Part shown: piece after piece, positions 26,845 to 35,726 of the stretch
Numbering within the stretch: position 1 is the first letter of the stretch
How the letters are laid out: each line of letters starts with the position of its first letter
Assembly (NCBI GenBank): GCA_014382445.1
Contig: JACNJS010000045.1
Location: 183,391 to 247,390, forward strand
Source: Bacteroidota bacterium
GTDB lineage: Bacteria; Bacteroidota; Bacteroidia; Bacteroidales; F082
DNA length: 64,000 bases
Direction of reading: 5' to 3'
Notes under the pieces: generated by a model
The model's database searches: none
Told to the model about the DNA's origin: nothing
Seen by the model: only the letters and a program-made list of their open reading frames with translations
Made by a program: the position numbers and the translations under genes

Positions 26845-27639
26845 CTACTCAATTGTAAATTTATCCCAGTCGAGGCCAACATTAAATTTATTTCTGAAAT
26901 CAATCAAACTACTATATGATAATTTAATTGACAGGGCTTCTTCCTTGCTTTCAGTTCCTGCCTTAATTACTACACCTTTTGCGTCAACTATCATCGAATC
27001 GCCGCTATATTTGTTCCCGGGGCCATCAGTACCAACCCGGTTTAAACCAATTACATATGCCTGGTTTTCGATTGCCCGGGCAAGAAGAAGGGTTTTCCAT
27101 GGATAACTTCTTACAGCAGGCCAGTTGGAAACGTATATTGCCATATCATATTCGAAGCCCCTTTTTAAGTCAAAGTTGTTTTTGCACCATACCGGGAAAC
27201 GTAAATCGTAACAAATCATTGGCCGTATTTTCCAGCCCATGTAATTAATAATCAATTTTTCGCTGCCTGCAGTTATCTTTTCATGTTCACCACCCATCGA
27301 AAAAACATGACGCTTTTTGTAGAACTTAAAGCTGCCATCAGGATACATCCAAACAAGGGTGTTAGCATACTTATCATCAGTATTAATAAGTAACGTGCCA
27401 ATGATTACAGAGTTATATTTAGCAGATATTTGGCGCATCCATTTTACGGTTGGCCCGTCAATATTTTCAGAAAACCTGTAAGGATCAACAGGGAAGCCCG
27501 TTGTGAATGTTTCGGGTAGTATAATTAAGTGATGTGAATTAAACTCTCTTTCAATTCGTTTTTCAAATGCAGCACGATTTTTTTCGGGGTTCTCCCAAAA
27601 CAAATCAGCCTGTAGGGCAAGTATATTTAAATCTTGCAT
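26845..27639 (-). CDS. Nitrilase-superfamily omega-amidase (YafV/Nit2-like)
   Basis: The 264-residue product has the nitrilase triad: E43 in LPETF, a lysine near residue 110 in the KFYKKRHVF block, and C143 in MICYDLRFP. Omega-amidases hydrolyse alpha-ketoglutaramate and alpha-ketosuccinamate, the by-products of glutamine and asparagine transaminases. The sequence SKEEALSIKLSYS and a Trp-Asp end resemble YafV. The start overlaps the preceding aminotransferase gene by 13 bp, indicating translational coupling. That arrangement fits a glutamine transaminase/omega-amidase pathway, as discussed in methionine salvage. Confidence 0.88.
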   Translation of the reverse strand: MQDLNILALQADLFWENPEKNRAAFEKRIEREFNSHHLIILPETFTTGFPVDPYRFSENIDGPTVKWMRQISAKYNSVIIGTLLINTDDKYANTLVWMYPDGSFKFYKKRHVFSMGGEHEKITAGSEKLIINYMGWKIRPMICYDLRFPVWCKNNFDLKRGFEYDMAIYVSNWPAVRSYPWKTLLLARAIENQAYVIGLNRVGTDGPGNKYSGDSMIVDAKGVVIKAGTESKEEALSIKLSYSSLIDFRNKFNVGLDWDKFTIE

Positions 27640-28784
27640 AATATTTCCCCTGCATTTTTAAGTGTTAATTCCTGCTTGGCAAAACAAAATCGCAACGTGC
27701 GATTATTTTCATGAGTTCTGTAAAAAGAAGATACCGGAACAGCAGCGATGCCGAATTCTTTTACCAGCCTGACTGCCATATCCATTTCGGGTACATCGGA
27801 AATACTGCTATAATCAAGCAGCTGAAAATAAGTACCATAACATGAAAGAGGCTTAAACCGTGAACCACTAATTTCAGACAGAAAAAAGTCACGCTTTTGT
27901 TGGTAGAAATCTCCAAGTGACAAATAATTATTTGGATTTGTTAAATATTCGGCAACAGCATATTGGATGGGGGTGTTTACTGCAAAAACAACAAACTGAT
28001 GAACCTTGCGGAACTCGGCCATAATTTTTTCAGGAGCAAGCACAAAGCCTGTTTTCCATCCGGTAGTGTGAAATGTTTTTCCAAACGAACCAACAACAAT
28101 TGTTTTTGATGCTAATTCAGGAAAACGTGCTGCGCTTTGATGCTGTAACCCATCAAAAATCAGGTGCTCATAAACTTCATCGCTTATCACAATAATATCT
28201 CTGCCATGGATAAGTCTTTCAAGCCTGATCATATCATCTTCGCTAATTACGCTTCCGGTTGGATTATGTGGCGAATTGATAATAATCATTTTTGTGTTAC
28301 TTGAGATATTCATGGGCAGCTCATCCCAGTTAATACTGTAATCTGGAAATTGCAGCCGTGCATATTTAACCAAACCGCCGTTAACAGTTACCGATGGGGC
28401 GTAACAATCATATGCGGGCTCAAAAATAATAGCCTCATCACCTTTTGATATAAAAGCTGAAATTGCGGTGAAAATTGCCTGTGTAGCCCCTGCCGTAATT
28501 GTTATTTCTTTATCAGCATCATAACTTGCTCCATAGTTTTCTTTAAACATCTTCGATAACGCCATCCGCAAAGGTGCAACACCGGGCATGGGTGCATATT
28601 GGTTGTATCCCTTTTTCATGAAGTGAACTACCAGACCAATCAGCTCTTTCGATATTGGAAAATCGGGGAATCCCTGACTTAAGTTAACAGCCTTATATTC
28701 ATTTGCCAACCCCGACATAACAGCAAAAATTGATGTGCCGGTTTGAGGTAATTTAGTTGCGATATTGCCTTCAAATGGGTTCAT
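27627..28784 (-). CDS. PLP-dependent aminotransferase, methionine/glutamine transaminase type (YbdL-like)
   Basis: The 385-residue fold-type I aminotransferase has the expected motifs: ATQAIFTAI for cofactor phosphate binding, NSPHNPTGSVI, ISDEVYEHLIFD with the PLP-stacking and pyridine-N aspartate, and the Schiff-base lysine (about K236) in GSFGKTFHTTGWKTG, then RFCFAKQE near the end. It belongs to the class that includes E. coli YbdL and kynurenine aminotransferase/glutamine transaminase K. Together with the overlapping omega-amidase gene, the likely job is transamination of a 2-oxo acid such as 4-methylthio-2-oxobutanoate using glutamine, with the amidase pulling the reaction forward. This assignment is by family and context. 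Confidence 0.88.
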   Translation of the reverse strand: MNPFEGNIATKLPQTGTSIFAVMSGLANEYKAVNLSQGFPDFPISKELIGLVVHFMKKGYNQYAPMPGVAPLRMALSKMFKENYGASYDADKEITITAGATQAIFTAISAFISKGDEAIIFEPAYDCYAPSVTVNGGLVKYARLQFPDYSINWDELPMNISSNTKMIIINSPHNPTGSVISEDDMIRLERLIHGRDIIVISDEVYEHLIFDGLQHQSAARFPELASKTIVVGSFGKTFHTTGWKTGFVLAPEKIMAEFRKVHQFVVFAVNTPIQYAVAEYLTNPNNYLSLGDFYQQKRDFFLSEISGSRFKPLSCYGTYFQLLDYSSISDVPEMDMAVRLVKEFGIAAVPVSSFYRTHENNRTLRFCFAKQELTLKNAGEILCKI

Positions 28785-28805
28785 ATATTAATGTTTTTAC
28801 TGCGA

Positions 28806-28813
28806 CAAAGATA
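28806..28813 (-). promoter_or_regulatory. Candidate -7 box of the aminotransferase/omega-amidase operon
   Basis: Minus-strand TATCTTTG matches TAnnTTTG and lies 21 bp before the aminotransferase ATG. Confidence 0.5.
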
Positions 28814-28912
28814 ATTATTTGTTGCCGGTTTAATTCATCACTATTTTTGTATTCCGGTGGTTGGTAATTAGTGAAAGTTTGTCGTTGATTTTGATTTTTC
28901 CCATACTTATAA

Positions 28913-29548
28913 TTATATCCTAATTTCAGTTAAGCCTTTAGACCGCTCCATGATTTGTGGATAATTTTCTTTAAAAGTATTAAAAATAAATTCCGTTGGA
29001 ACATCTTCAAAATGTCCATAATCTTCAATATATTTCATAAACAGATTACCTGAATTGTCGAATTCGTGAAATATCGAATCATTTTCGCCGTCGAAATCCA
29101 GAGTGGCAACATTGCTTTTTTGGCATAATTCTTTATTAAAAGCAGGGGATACTTTAAGCCATTTTCCTTCCAGAAAAACATCTACCATTCCATGAGGCGT
29201 CATTTCATTGGTGCCGAACTTTTCCATGAATCGTTCTACGCCAATATGATTTTTCACTTTTGCAAAGTGAATCCTGGCCGGTATTTGTAATCCACGCAGG
29301 CAGGCAGTTAACAATATAGATTTCTCAATACAGTGTCCTTCACTTTTTTCACAAATGATACTTGCTTTATATTTTTCCGTGGAGAAGCTAATGTAATAAG
29401 GGTTATACCTCCAGCCATCACGGATTTTAAGATATAATAGTTTGGCTTTTTCTTTTGATGAAAGCGCATCGGTTTTAAATTCCTTAATAAGCTTTTGAAT
29501 TCCTTCGGTTTCAAAATCGAAATAATATGTTGGTGATAAATAATTCAT
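28913..29548 (-). CDS. Transglutaminase-like cysteine peptidase-fold protein
   Basis: The 211-residue cytosolic-type product has the transglutaminase-like core: a nucleophile in EGHCIEKSILLTACLRGL, then HGMVDVFLEGKWLKVSPAF, containing the candidate His and Asp. The conserved sequence PARIHFAKVKNH sits between them. No signal peptide is present. Proteins of this fold in bacteria are usually peptidases or amidases rather than true transglutaminases; the substrate is unknown. The gene stands alone with a -7 box upstream and is not in an obvious operon. Confidence 0.75.
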   Translation of the reverse strand: MNYLSPTYYFDFETEGIQKLIKEFKTDALSSKEKAKLLYLKIRDGWRYNPYYISFSTEKYKASIICEKSEGHCIEKSILLTACLRGLQIPARIHFAKVKNHIGVERFMEKFGTNEMTPHGMVDVFLEGKWLKVSPAFNKELCQKSNVATLDFDGENDSIFHEFDNSGNLFMKYIEDYGHFEDVPTEFIFNTFKENYPQIMERSKGLTEIRI

Positions 29549-29592
29549 TTAAATTAATTTAGTAAAAGACAAAGTGTAATTTTTTTCGATTG

Positions 29593-29600
29593 CAAATTTA
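29593..29600 (-). promoter_or_regulatory. Candidate -7 box of the transglutaminase-like gene
   Basis: Minus-strand TAAATTTG matches TAnnTTTG, 44 bp before the start at 29548. Confidence 0.4.
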
Positions 29601-29718
29601 ACGTTTAATCCTGTCGCTTCCATATTGCAAACAACGGGTTTTTAAAAGTGAAATTATTCTCGATATATAATTATCTTTACCCCTTCAAAACAATTTTACT
29701 AACCAACCTCTTGAAAAT

Positions 29719-30771
29719 ATGAACATAAAAATAAAATGTGTCTCAGCAATCCTATTCGTAGCAATCATGGTTTTTGCACAAACGCATGATTCAATCGCCT
29801 GTACAAGGGTTGTTTACCAGGGCCCTAATGGGACGATAATCACAGCAAGATCTATGGATTGGAAAGATGACATTATGAGTAATATATGGCTTTTCCCGAG
29901 GGGAATGGAACGCAGTGGCGAAGCTGGCGCGAATTCGTTGAAATGGAAATCAAAATACGGAAGCGTTATTACATCCGGCTATGATATCTCCAGCACTGAT
30001 GGCATGAATGAAAAAGGCCTTGTGGCTAACTTACTTTGGTTAGTTGAATCAGAATATCCTGAATATGACGGAACAAAACCAGGACTAACGGTCGCCGCCT
30101 GGACACAATATGTACTGGATAATTTTCAGACAGTTAATGAAGCCGTTGCAGAACTGTCCAAAGAAAACTTTACTATTGTTTCAAATGATATACCGGGCAC
30201 CAATCGACTTGCAACACTTCATCTGGCTATTTCAGACACTCTGGGCGACAATGCCATTTTTGAATACATTGAAGGAAAACTGGTGATCCATCATGACAAA
30301 TCTTATCAAGTAATGACTAATTCTCCCACATTTGAGAAGCAACTGGCATTAAACGAATACTGGAAAGAAATAGGTGGAACCACAATGCTGCCCGGTACTA
30401 ATAGAGCAGCAGACAGATTTGCCAGAGCTTCATTTTACGTGAATGCAATTCCTCAGACTGACGATATAAAAAATGCCTTGGCCAGCATGTTCGGTGTAAT
30501 CAGAAACTGCTCTGTTCCATTTGGAATTTCAACACCCGATCAGCCAAATATTTCAAGTACGAGATGGAGAACAGTAGCAGACCAAAAAAATAAAACGTAC
30601 TATTTTGAAAGTGCATTAACGCCAAATATATTTTGGGTTGACCTGAATACATTGGATTTTTGGGAAAATGCTCCTGTCAAAAAACTAACTCTTACCAATG
30701 GTGAAGTTTATTCCGGCAATGTTGACAATGATTTTCAAGATGCACAGCCATTTAAATTTCAAGGACTATAA
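29719..30771 (+). CDS. Linear-amide C-N hydrolase, choloylglycine hydrolase family
   Basis: The 350-residue product has a signal peptide followed by a cysteine (C28 in DSIACTRVV) that, after signal removal, would be the N-terminal nucleophile of an Ntn-hydrolase. The pattern ARSMDWKDD, NEKGL and TNSPTFEKQL matches penicillin V acylase and bile salt hydrolases. Substrates in this family are bile salts, penicillin V and N-acyl homoserine lactones, which cannot be separated by eye. A secreted, bile-salt-type enzyme in a seemingly environmental bacterium suggests a different amide substrate. The gene is plus strand and convergent with tRNA-Lys. Confidence 0.85.
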   Translation: MNIKIKCVSAILFVAIMVFAQTHDSIACTRVVYQGPNGTIITARSMDWKDDIMSNIWLFPRGMERSGEAGANSLKWKSKYGSVITSGYDISSTDGMNEKGLVANLLWLVESEYPEYDGTKPGLTVAAWTQYVLDNFQTVNEAVAELSKENFTIVSNDIPGTNRLATLHLAISDTLGDNAIFEYIEGKLVIHHDKSYQVMTNSPTFEKQLALNEYWKEIGGTTMLPGTNRAADRFARASFYVNAIPQTDDIKNALASMFGVIRNCSVPFGISTPDQPNISSTRWRTVADQKNKTYYFESALTPNIFWVDLNTLDFWENAPVKKLTLTNGEVYSGNVDNDFQDAQPFKFQGL

Positions 30772-30803
30772 AACAACCCTAGTGAAAAGCGGACTAAAAA
30801 AAG

Positions 30804-30876
<73 letters not shown>

Positions 30877-30929
30877 AGATGGAAATGTTTTCAGGGCAAA
30901 ATTACTGCTTTTTAATGTTTAAGTATCCG

Positions 30930-31379
30930 CTAAATAATAGTTTTTGCTTCTATCTTAATAATACTATAGCCCAGCCGTACTTCTTTTGCAGCATGAATAA
31001 TTCCCGCAAATACTGCCAGTAAAGCAATTATAAAAATTGCAAATGCCACAATGCTTGCAACAAGAGTTTTTCCGGTAAAGAAATATATTCCAATTGTGAT
31101 GATAGAGAAAATAAACATGGCTATTGCAATAGTATAAAACCATACGGCATTTCGGATTAATCGCATTCGCTTAATTAATAACGGAAGCTGGATTAGTATG
31201 CTTTTTCTTCGCTCATTATGATCCTTCTCCAATTCCCTGAACTCACCATCTAATGTTCTTATACGGTTAACCACAAGTGAGTATTTATTATTCATACCCA
31301 GTAATAAAAGTCCGCAAGCAGAGATCATAATCCCCGGAGCCAACATCCCATTAATTATTTCGATCATAGCTTCATGCAT
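30930..31379 (-). CDS. DUF2721 family membrane protein
   Basis: The 149-residue product has an N-terminal membrane segment (MLAPGIMISACGLLLLGM), a charged central stretch rich in Arg and Lys (VVNRIRTLDGEFRELEKDH), and two further hydrophobic segments (FYTIAIAMFIFSIITIGIYF; IVAFAIFIIALLAVFAGI). This arrangement is DUF2721. The function is unknown. The gene lies on the same strand as, and 42 bp after, the CDF transporter gene, so they may be co-transcribed. Confidence 0.75.
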   Translation of the reverse strand: MHEAMIEIINGMLAPGIMISACGLLLLGMNNKYSLVVNRIRTLDGEFRELEKDHNERRKSILIQLPLLIKRMRLIRNAVWFYTIAIAMFIFSIITIGIYFFTGKTLVASIVAFAIFIIALLAVFAGIIHAAKEVRLGYSIIKIEAKTII

Positions 31380-31421
31380 AATTATTTGATTTTTTATTAA
31401 CTGATTTTGTTACTGCATACA

Positions 31422-32315
31422 TTAATGTTGAATAATAAGGTTTTTATTATCCTCCCTACTGTATTCGGGTTGAATGTTAAAGTGGTATATTTTATGCTTA
31501 TTTAATATATCCTCAATTTTTATCAGCACATCCTGAAATTCACTAATTGAAATATTTTTTTTAAGATCGATATGTGCTTCAAAAAACAAATCCTTATCGT
31601 TTAATTGCCATAAATGAACGTGATGGATATTTTTAATTTCTATAAAACTGCCTATCTGAATACATATATCCGTTACATCAACATCTGCCGGTGTAAATTG
31701 CATCAGGATTTTCATTGAGGCAAGCAGTAGTTTATAACTGGAAAAAATCAAATATGCTGCAATGACAACTGAAAGAATGCTGTCGATTCGGTATATCTCA
31801 AAATACTTCATCAATATTCCGCCTATCATTACTGCTACTGAAGTCATCACATCGGTCAATAAATGCAAATAAGCCGATTTAATATTCATGCTGTCTTTAG
31901 CATCCTTGTGCAGCAGTAATACGCTTATGAAGTTGAAAACGATACTGCCAAGTGCGAAATATATAACCAGATCAGCCTTAACAGGTTCGGGATTCAAATA
32001 TCGTTCAACTGCTTCAACAATTAAAAATAATGCTATTGCAATTAAAGTAACGGAGTTTATAAAAGCGGATAGAATTTCGCCCCGTTTAAAACCATAAGTT
32101 TGTTTTATTGTTGATTTTCTCTTTGACAAACGATTAGTGAAATAACTCAGCAACAGCGAAATCACATCGCTAAAATTATGAAGTGCATCTGATAACAAGG
32201 CTACACTACCCGAAATCATTCCTCCCACAACTTGTGCAATTGTGATTATGATGTTAAGCATAACTGTAATCCCGATATTTTTGCCTGAGACTGCGTGTGA
32301 ATGATTCTGTTCCAT
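31422..32315 (-). CDS. Cation diffusion facilitator family transporter
   Basis: The 297-residue product has six membrane segments and a cytoplasmic C-terminal domain. The metal-site pairs are visible: HxxxD in LLSDALHNFSDVIS (helix 2) and HLLTDVMTS (helix 5). These residues select zinc-type substrates in CDF proteins. The C-terminal domain includes HHVHLWQLNDKDLFFEAHIDL, a common CDF regulatory domain. It should export zinc or a related divalent metal from the cytoplasm by proton antiport. The upstream 391 bp contains repeat copy A2. Confidence 0.9.
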   Translation of the reverse strand: MEQNHSHAVSGKNIGITVMLNIIITIAQVVGGMISGSVALLSDALHNFSDVISLLLSYFTNRLSKRKSTIKQTYGFKRGEILSAFINSVTLIAIALFLIVEAVERYLNPEPVKADLVIYFALGSIVFNFISVLLLHKDAKDSMNIKSAYLHLLTDVMTSVAVMIGGILMKYFEIYRIDSILSVVIAAYLIFSSYKLLLASMKILMQFTPADVDVTDICIQIGSFIEIKNIHHVHLWQLNDKDLFFEAHIDLKKNISISEFQDVLIKIEDILNKHKIYHFNIQPEYSREDNKNLIIQH

Positions 32316-32443
32316 AGGGCTTAAACGATGATATCTTGTAGATTACATTACGAATCTTAATCAAAAAGAAACGACCAAAGATATAATTTCCTGGGGATTG
32401 TATAATAATCCGCAAGGACCTTGAAACAGAGTATTTGATCCTT

Positions 32444-32591
32444 CGACCCGCTTAGTCCAAGGCGACTTAGCGGGTCTGGTTTATTAGCGGGTCTGGTTTA
32501 GCTAAAAACCCGCTGAATGGATTTCCCTCGCCTCATTCACCCAAGCTTCAGGCGAAGGTTAAGAAGAGGGGGGGAAAACTTTCAGCGGGTT
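32444..32591. repeat. Dispersed double-hairpin repeat, family A, copy 2
   Basis: This copy has the same order as 10313-10408: a 33-nt hairpin (32444-32476; arms GACCCGCT and AGCGGGTC, perfect), then a long hairpin with AACCCGCTGAATGGA (32507 on) and a right arm ending TTCAGCGGGTT (to 32591). The pair T-A of copy 1 is C-G here. Between them a perfect 17-bp tandem duplication (32467-32483, 32484-32500) is inserted. An extra 6-bp stem (TCGCCT/AGGCGA) sits in the long loop. The rest of the 391-bp gap (32316-32706) holds nothing else I can name. Confidence 0.75.
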
Positions 32592-32706
32592 GAAAACTAC
32601 AAATTTATCAAATGAGTTATTTTTCATTAAATCATTGTTTTGATAATTTTCGGTTATTTGCAATTTTAAATTTCAGGTTATTCGATTTCAAACTAATTTT
32701 ATTCAA

Positions 32707-33792
32707 ATGAAACTAATTTTAAAAATATATCTGCTTTTGCTGGTTCCTTTAGCAATAATGTCATGTAATACAGAAAAGCATATTGAGAAGAAAGGCATAC
32801 CCAACGGACCCAATATAATTTTATTAATAGGTGATGGAATGGGGCTAAGCCAGCTAAGTGCTGCTTTCTACTATGGAAATGGTAAATCAAACTTTGATAG
32901 GTTTAAGGAGATCGGGTTTATTAATACCTCATCCATTAAACACAAAATCACAGATTCGTCTGCAGGCGGTACGGCCTTCTCGTGCGGTGAGAAAACTTAC
33001 AATGGTGCCGTTGGGGTAAATTCCGATTCGGTTTCAATCCCAAATATTGTTGAAATACTGTCAGAAAAGAATTATAATACGGGCGTTATTTCAACTTCAT
33101 CCGTAACACATGCCACACCTGCTTGTTTTTATGCTCACGTAGTGAATAGAGGGATGCAGGATGAAATTGCTGAGCAACTTGTTGAATCAGATATTGATTT
33201 TTTTGCAGGGGGCGGAACGTCTTATTTCAGCAATAGAAAAGACAGTATTAGCCTGATTAAAAAACTGATAGATAATGATTATGTGATTAATCCAGAAAAT
33301 GATTTGGTAACGACTGAGGCTGATAGCAAATATGGTTTTCTCCTTGCCTCCGACGGGATGCCAACCATGCTTGAAGGCAGAGGTGATTTTCTGCTTGAGT
33401 ACACAAAACTTGCGTTGAATTACTTTAGTCAAAAACCCGAAAACTTTTTCCTGATGGTTGAAGGCTCACAAATCGACTGGGCAGGGCATGATAACAATGC
33501 AGATTATCTGATAGCCGAACTCCTTGATTTTGACAGTACCGTGGGAGTGGCATTGGATTTTGCTGAAAAAAACCAAAACACACTTGTTATAGTGCTGGCC
33601 GATCACGAAACCGGCGGCTTTACTCTTGCACCTGATGGGAGTGATTACAGTATTATGAAGCCTGTTTTTGCAACGGACGGTCATTCGGCTACATTAATTC
33701 CGGTGCTTGCATGGGGACCGGGTGCAGAAAATTTTAAGGGAGTATTTCAAAACAATGAGGTCTTCCATAAAATTTTGGCATTAACCAAATAA
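32707..33792 (+). CDS. Alkaline phosphatase, lipoprotein type
   Basis: The 361-residue product has a lipoprotein signal (AIMSCNTEK). It carries the alkaline phosphatase metal and catalytic motifs: IGDGMG near residue 38, DSSAGGTAF with the nucleophilic serine (about residue 80), and ADHETGG near the end with His and Asp metal ligands. GSQIDWAGHDNN supplies further ligands. Two zinc sites are expected. It releases phosphate from monoesters outside the cytoplasm, probably attached to the outer or inner membrane. No pho-box or PhoB-like site was recognised. The gene stands alone, downstream of the repeat-rich gap. Confidence 0.9.
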   Translation: MKLILKIYLLLLVPLAIMSCNTEKHIEKKGIPNGPNIILLIGDGMGLSQLSAAFYYGNGKSNFDRFKEIGFINTSSIKHKITDSSAGGTAFSCGEKTYNGAVGVNSDSVSIPNIVEILSEKNYNTGVISTSSVTHATPACFYAHVVNRGMQDEIAEQLVESDIDFFAGGGTSYFSNRKDSISLIKKLIDNDYVINPENDLVTTEADSKYGFLLASDGMPTMLEGRGDFLLEYTKLALNYFSQKPENFFLMVEGSQIDWAGHDNNADYLIAELLDFDSTVGVALDFAEKNQNTLVIVLADHETGGFTLAPDGSDYSIMKPVFATDGHSATLIPVLAWGPGAENFKGVFQNNEVFHKILALTK

Positions 33793-33808
33793 TCGAAGAG
33801 GAATATGC

Positions 33809-34498
33809 CTATTTACAAATGTCGTCGTAAAGAAAAACCTGGAGGGCAAATTCCTTGAAATCCGGCTCAACTTCATCCATCATTTTCTTACAATCGCCAA
33901 ACAAAAGTTTAAAGTCCTCTTTTTTAAATTGTTTCTTGGTAATTTTTAAGGTATTGCCGTTTTTAACAACATAATAAGCTGTTGCCATACCCCCTGAAAC
34001 ACCGATGCCGTCAACCGAAAGTTCGCCACTTTTTGCATTTGGTATTTCATAAACTTGAAGCAGCTCATCGAAACCGGGATTTAACAACTGTAGGAGTAAA
34101 TATTTTTCTTTGCCGGGAAGTTTAACTCTTTGCCAATAGATATGTTCCCTGTCAACAACTTCTTTAAAATTTGACTTTGCCAGTTTTTTAATATTACTTG
34201 ATTGTTCGGCAATAATTTCCATTTTAGCCAGTCCATCAACTTTTATTTTTAGTTGTTCAACTTCTGCAGCTTTTAATTTCATGTCTACTCCTGATTCATC
34301 AAGTAATTTGAAGCTCGTCATGCCGGTTGGCCCCCAAATAGCATTTTTTAATTTGCCTGAATACATTTTCCCATCCACAGTGGTTACTTCAGCCTGACCC
34401 GTGATAGATGAAACAGGTGTCACAAACTGGGCGACAGAACTTATTGCGACTAACATTACTATCAATAATACAATACTTCTTAATTCTCTTGTTTTCAT
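33809..34498 (-). CDS. Secreted protein of unknown function
   Basis: The 229-residue product has a signal peptide ending about residue 24 (SSVAQ). The mature part starts with VTTVDGKMYSGKLKNA, like the small strand-rich modules of other secreted bacteroidotal proteins, and continues with Lys/Glu-rich helices. A cysteine pair occurs near the C-terminus (GDCKK, DDICK). I do not recognise the family. The gene is divergent from meaB; the two share a 124-bp upstream region with a -7 box for meaB. Confidence 0.6.
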   Translation of the reverse strand: MKTRELRSIVLLIVMLVAISSVAQFVTPVSSITGQAEVTTVDGKMYSGKLKNAIWGPTGMTSFKLLDESGVDMKLKAAEVEQLKIKVDGLAKMEIIAEQSSNIKKLAKSNFKEVVDREHIYWQRVKLPGKEKYLLLQLLNPGFDELLQVYEIPNAKSGELSVDGIGVSGGMATAYYVVKNGNTLKITKKQFKKEDFKLLFGDCKKMMDEVEPDFKEFALQVFLYDDICK

Positions 34499-34574
34499 AT
34501 TAATTTTTTTAGGGGTTAACTTTACGAAATTAAAGAATAAAAACGATATCTCACATAAATTTCACCAGTCTGTT

Positions 34575-34582
34575 TATATTTG
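34575..34582 (+). promoter_or_regulatory. Candidate -7 box of meaB
   Basis: TATATTTG matches TAnnTTTG and lies 40 bp before the ATG at 34623. It falls inside the longer upstream frame, which supports the downstream start for MeaB. Confidence 0.5.
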
Positions 34583-34622
34583 CATAGTTATATTCCTGTT
34601 TGTTAGCAATCAGACGTTAAAA

Positions 34623-35726
34623 ATGTCAAAAAAGAAACATCATAATATCGATTCGGCATTAAATGTACAGAAGGGCATTGAGCAGCCCTCTCAAATTAAT
34701 CCAAAGCTAACATCAGAGATTGGTCGTTTTAAGAAAGAAAACTTGTTGCCCGACATTATATTTCATGGCATAATAACCGGTGATCGCACCCTGCTTAGTC
34801 GCGGTATTACCTTAATCGAAAGTGATTTGCCTGAAGATATGCCGGCCTCGCGGGATTTAATTCAACGATGCCTGCCTTATTCCGGTAGTTCAGTTCGCAT
34901 TGGAATTTCAGGAGTTCCGGGGGTCGGAAAAAGCACATTCATCGAAACCTTTGGGATGAACCTGATTGCTGAAGGCAAAAAAGTTGCCGTACTGGCTATC
35001 GACCCAAGCAGTAAACGCACTAAAGGAAGTATCCTTGGAGATAAAACCCGGATGGAGATTTTGAGCATAAACCCTCATGCATTCATCCGACCTTCGGCAA
35101 GTAAGGGCACATTGGGAGGAGTGGCACGTGCTACCCGTGAAGCACTCATTCTTTGCGAAGCAGCCGGCTTCAACATTATTATGGTTGAAACCGTAGGCGT
35201 TGGACAATCGGAAACTGAGGTTTCGCATTTGGTCGACTTTTTCCTGTTACTAATGCTCGCAGGGGGGGGAGATGAGCTACAGGGTATAAAGCGTGGTATT
35301 ATGGAAATGGCTGATTTAGTAGTTATTAACAAGGCTGATGGCGACAATATAAAAAGAGCTGAGCTGGCGGCCTCAATCTATAAAAATGCACTTCATCTGT
35401 TTCCTGCTTTACCAAATGGCTGGGCACCTGAAGTTCTAACTGCCTCGGCTATTAAAAACAAAGGAATTAAAGAAGTTTGGGAGAAGACAAGGGAGTTTTT
35501 AAGCCTGACAAAAAATAATGGTTTTTTTGAAAATAACCGAAGGGAACAAGCTGTGATGGTTTTTAATGACACTATAGAAGAAAACCTGAGAACCAGCTTT
35601 TATGGTAAGCCGGAAATTAAGAAACTAATAAAGGAATATAAAAACCAAATCTACAAAGGGGAAATCAATCCGTATGAAGTTGCTCAACTGCTGCTGGATA
35701 GGTATTTTAAAGAAGAGGGGTATTAG
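34623..35726 (+). CDS. meaB: Methylmalonyl-CoA mutase-associated GTPase MeaB
   Basis: MeaB is a G3E-family GTPase that protects methylmalonyl-CoA mutase and gates its adenosylcobalamin. From the ATG at 34623 the product is 367 residues, with G1 GVPGVGKST, a Mg-binding aspartate in AIDPSSKRTKGS, G3-like ETVGVGQSETE, and the base-specificity motif NKADG. The frame stays open upstream to 34401, but those 74 residues would overlap the oppositely oriented secreted protein gene and do not match MeaB. The mutase genes are not in the window. The stop codon lies within a GGTATA-rich repeat, followed by the convergent patatin gene. Confidence 0.93.
   Translation: MSKKKHHNIDSALNVQKGIEQPSQINPKLTSEIGRFKKENLLPDIIFHGIITGDRTLLSRGITLIESDLPEDMPASRDLIQRCLPYSGSSVRIGISGVPGVGKSTFIETFGMNLIAEGKKVAVLAIDPSSKRTKGSILGDKTRMEILSINPHAFIRPSASKGTLGGVARATREALILCEAAGFNIIMVETVGVGQSETEVSHLVDFFLLLMLAGGGDELQGIKRGIMEMADLVVINKADGDNIKRAELAASIYKNALHLFPALPNGWAPEVLTASAIKNKGIKEVWEKTREFLSLTKNNGFFENNRREQAVMVFNDTIEENLRTSFYGKPEIKKLIKEYKNQIYKGEINPYEVAQLLLDRYFKEEGY

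Noticed and set aside
34401..34622. Upstream extension of MeaB by 74 residues
   Set aside because: It would overlap the oppositely oriented secreted protein gene and contain the -7 box; the residues do not match MeaB.
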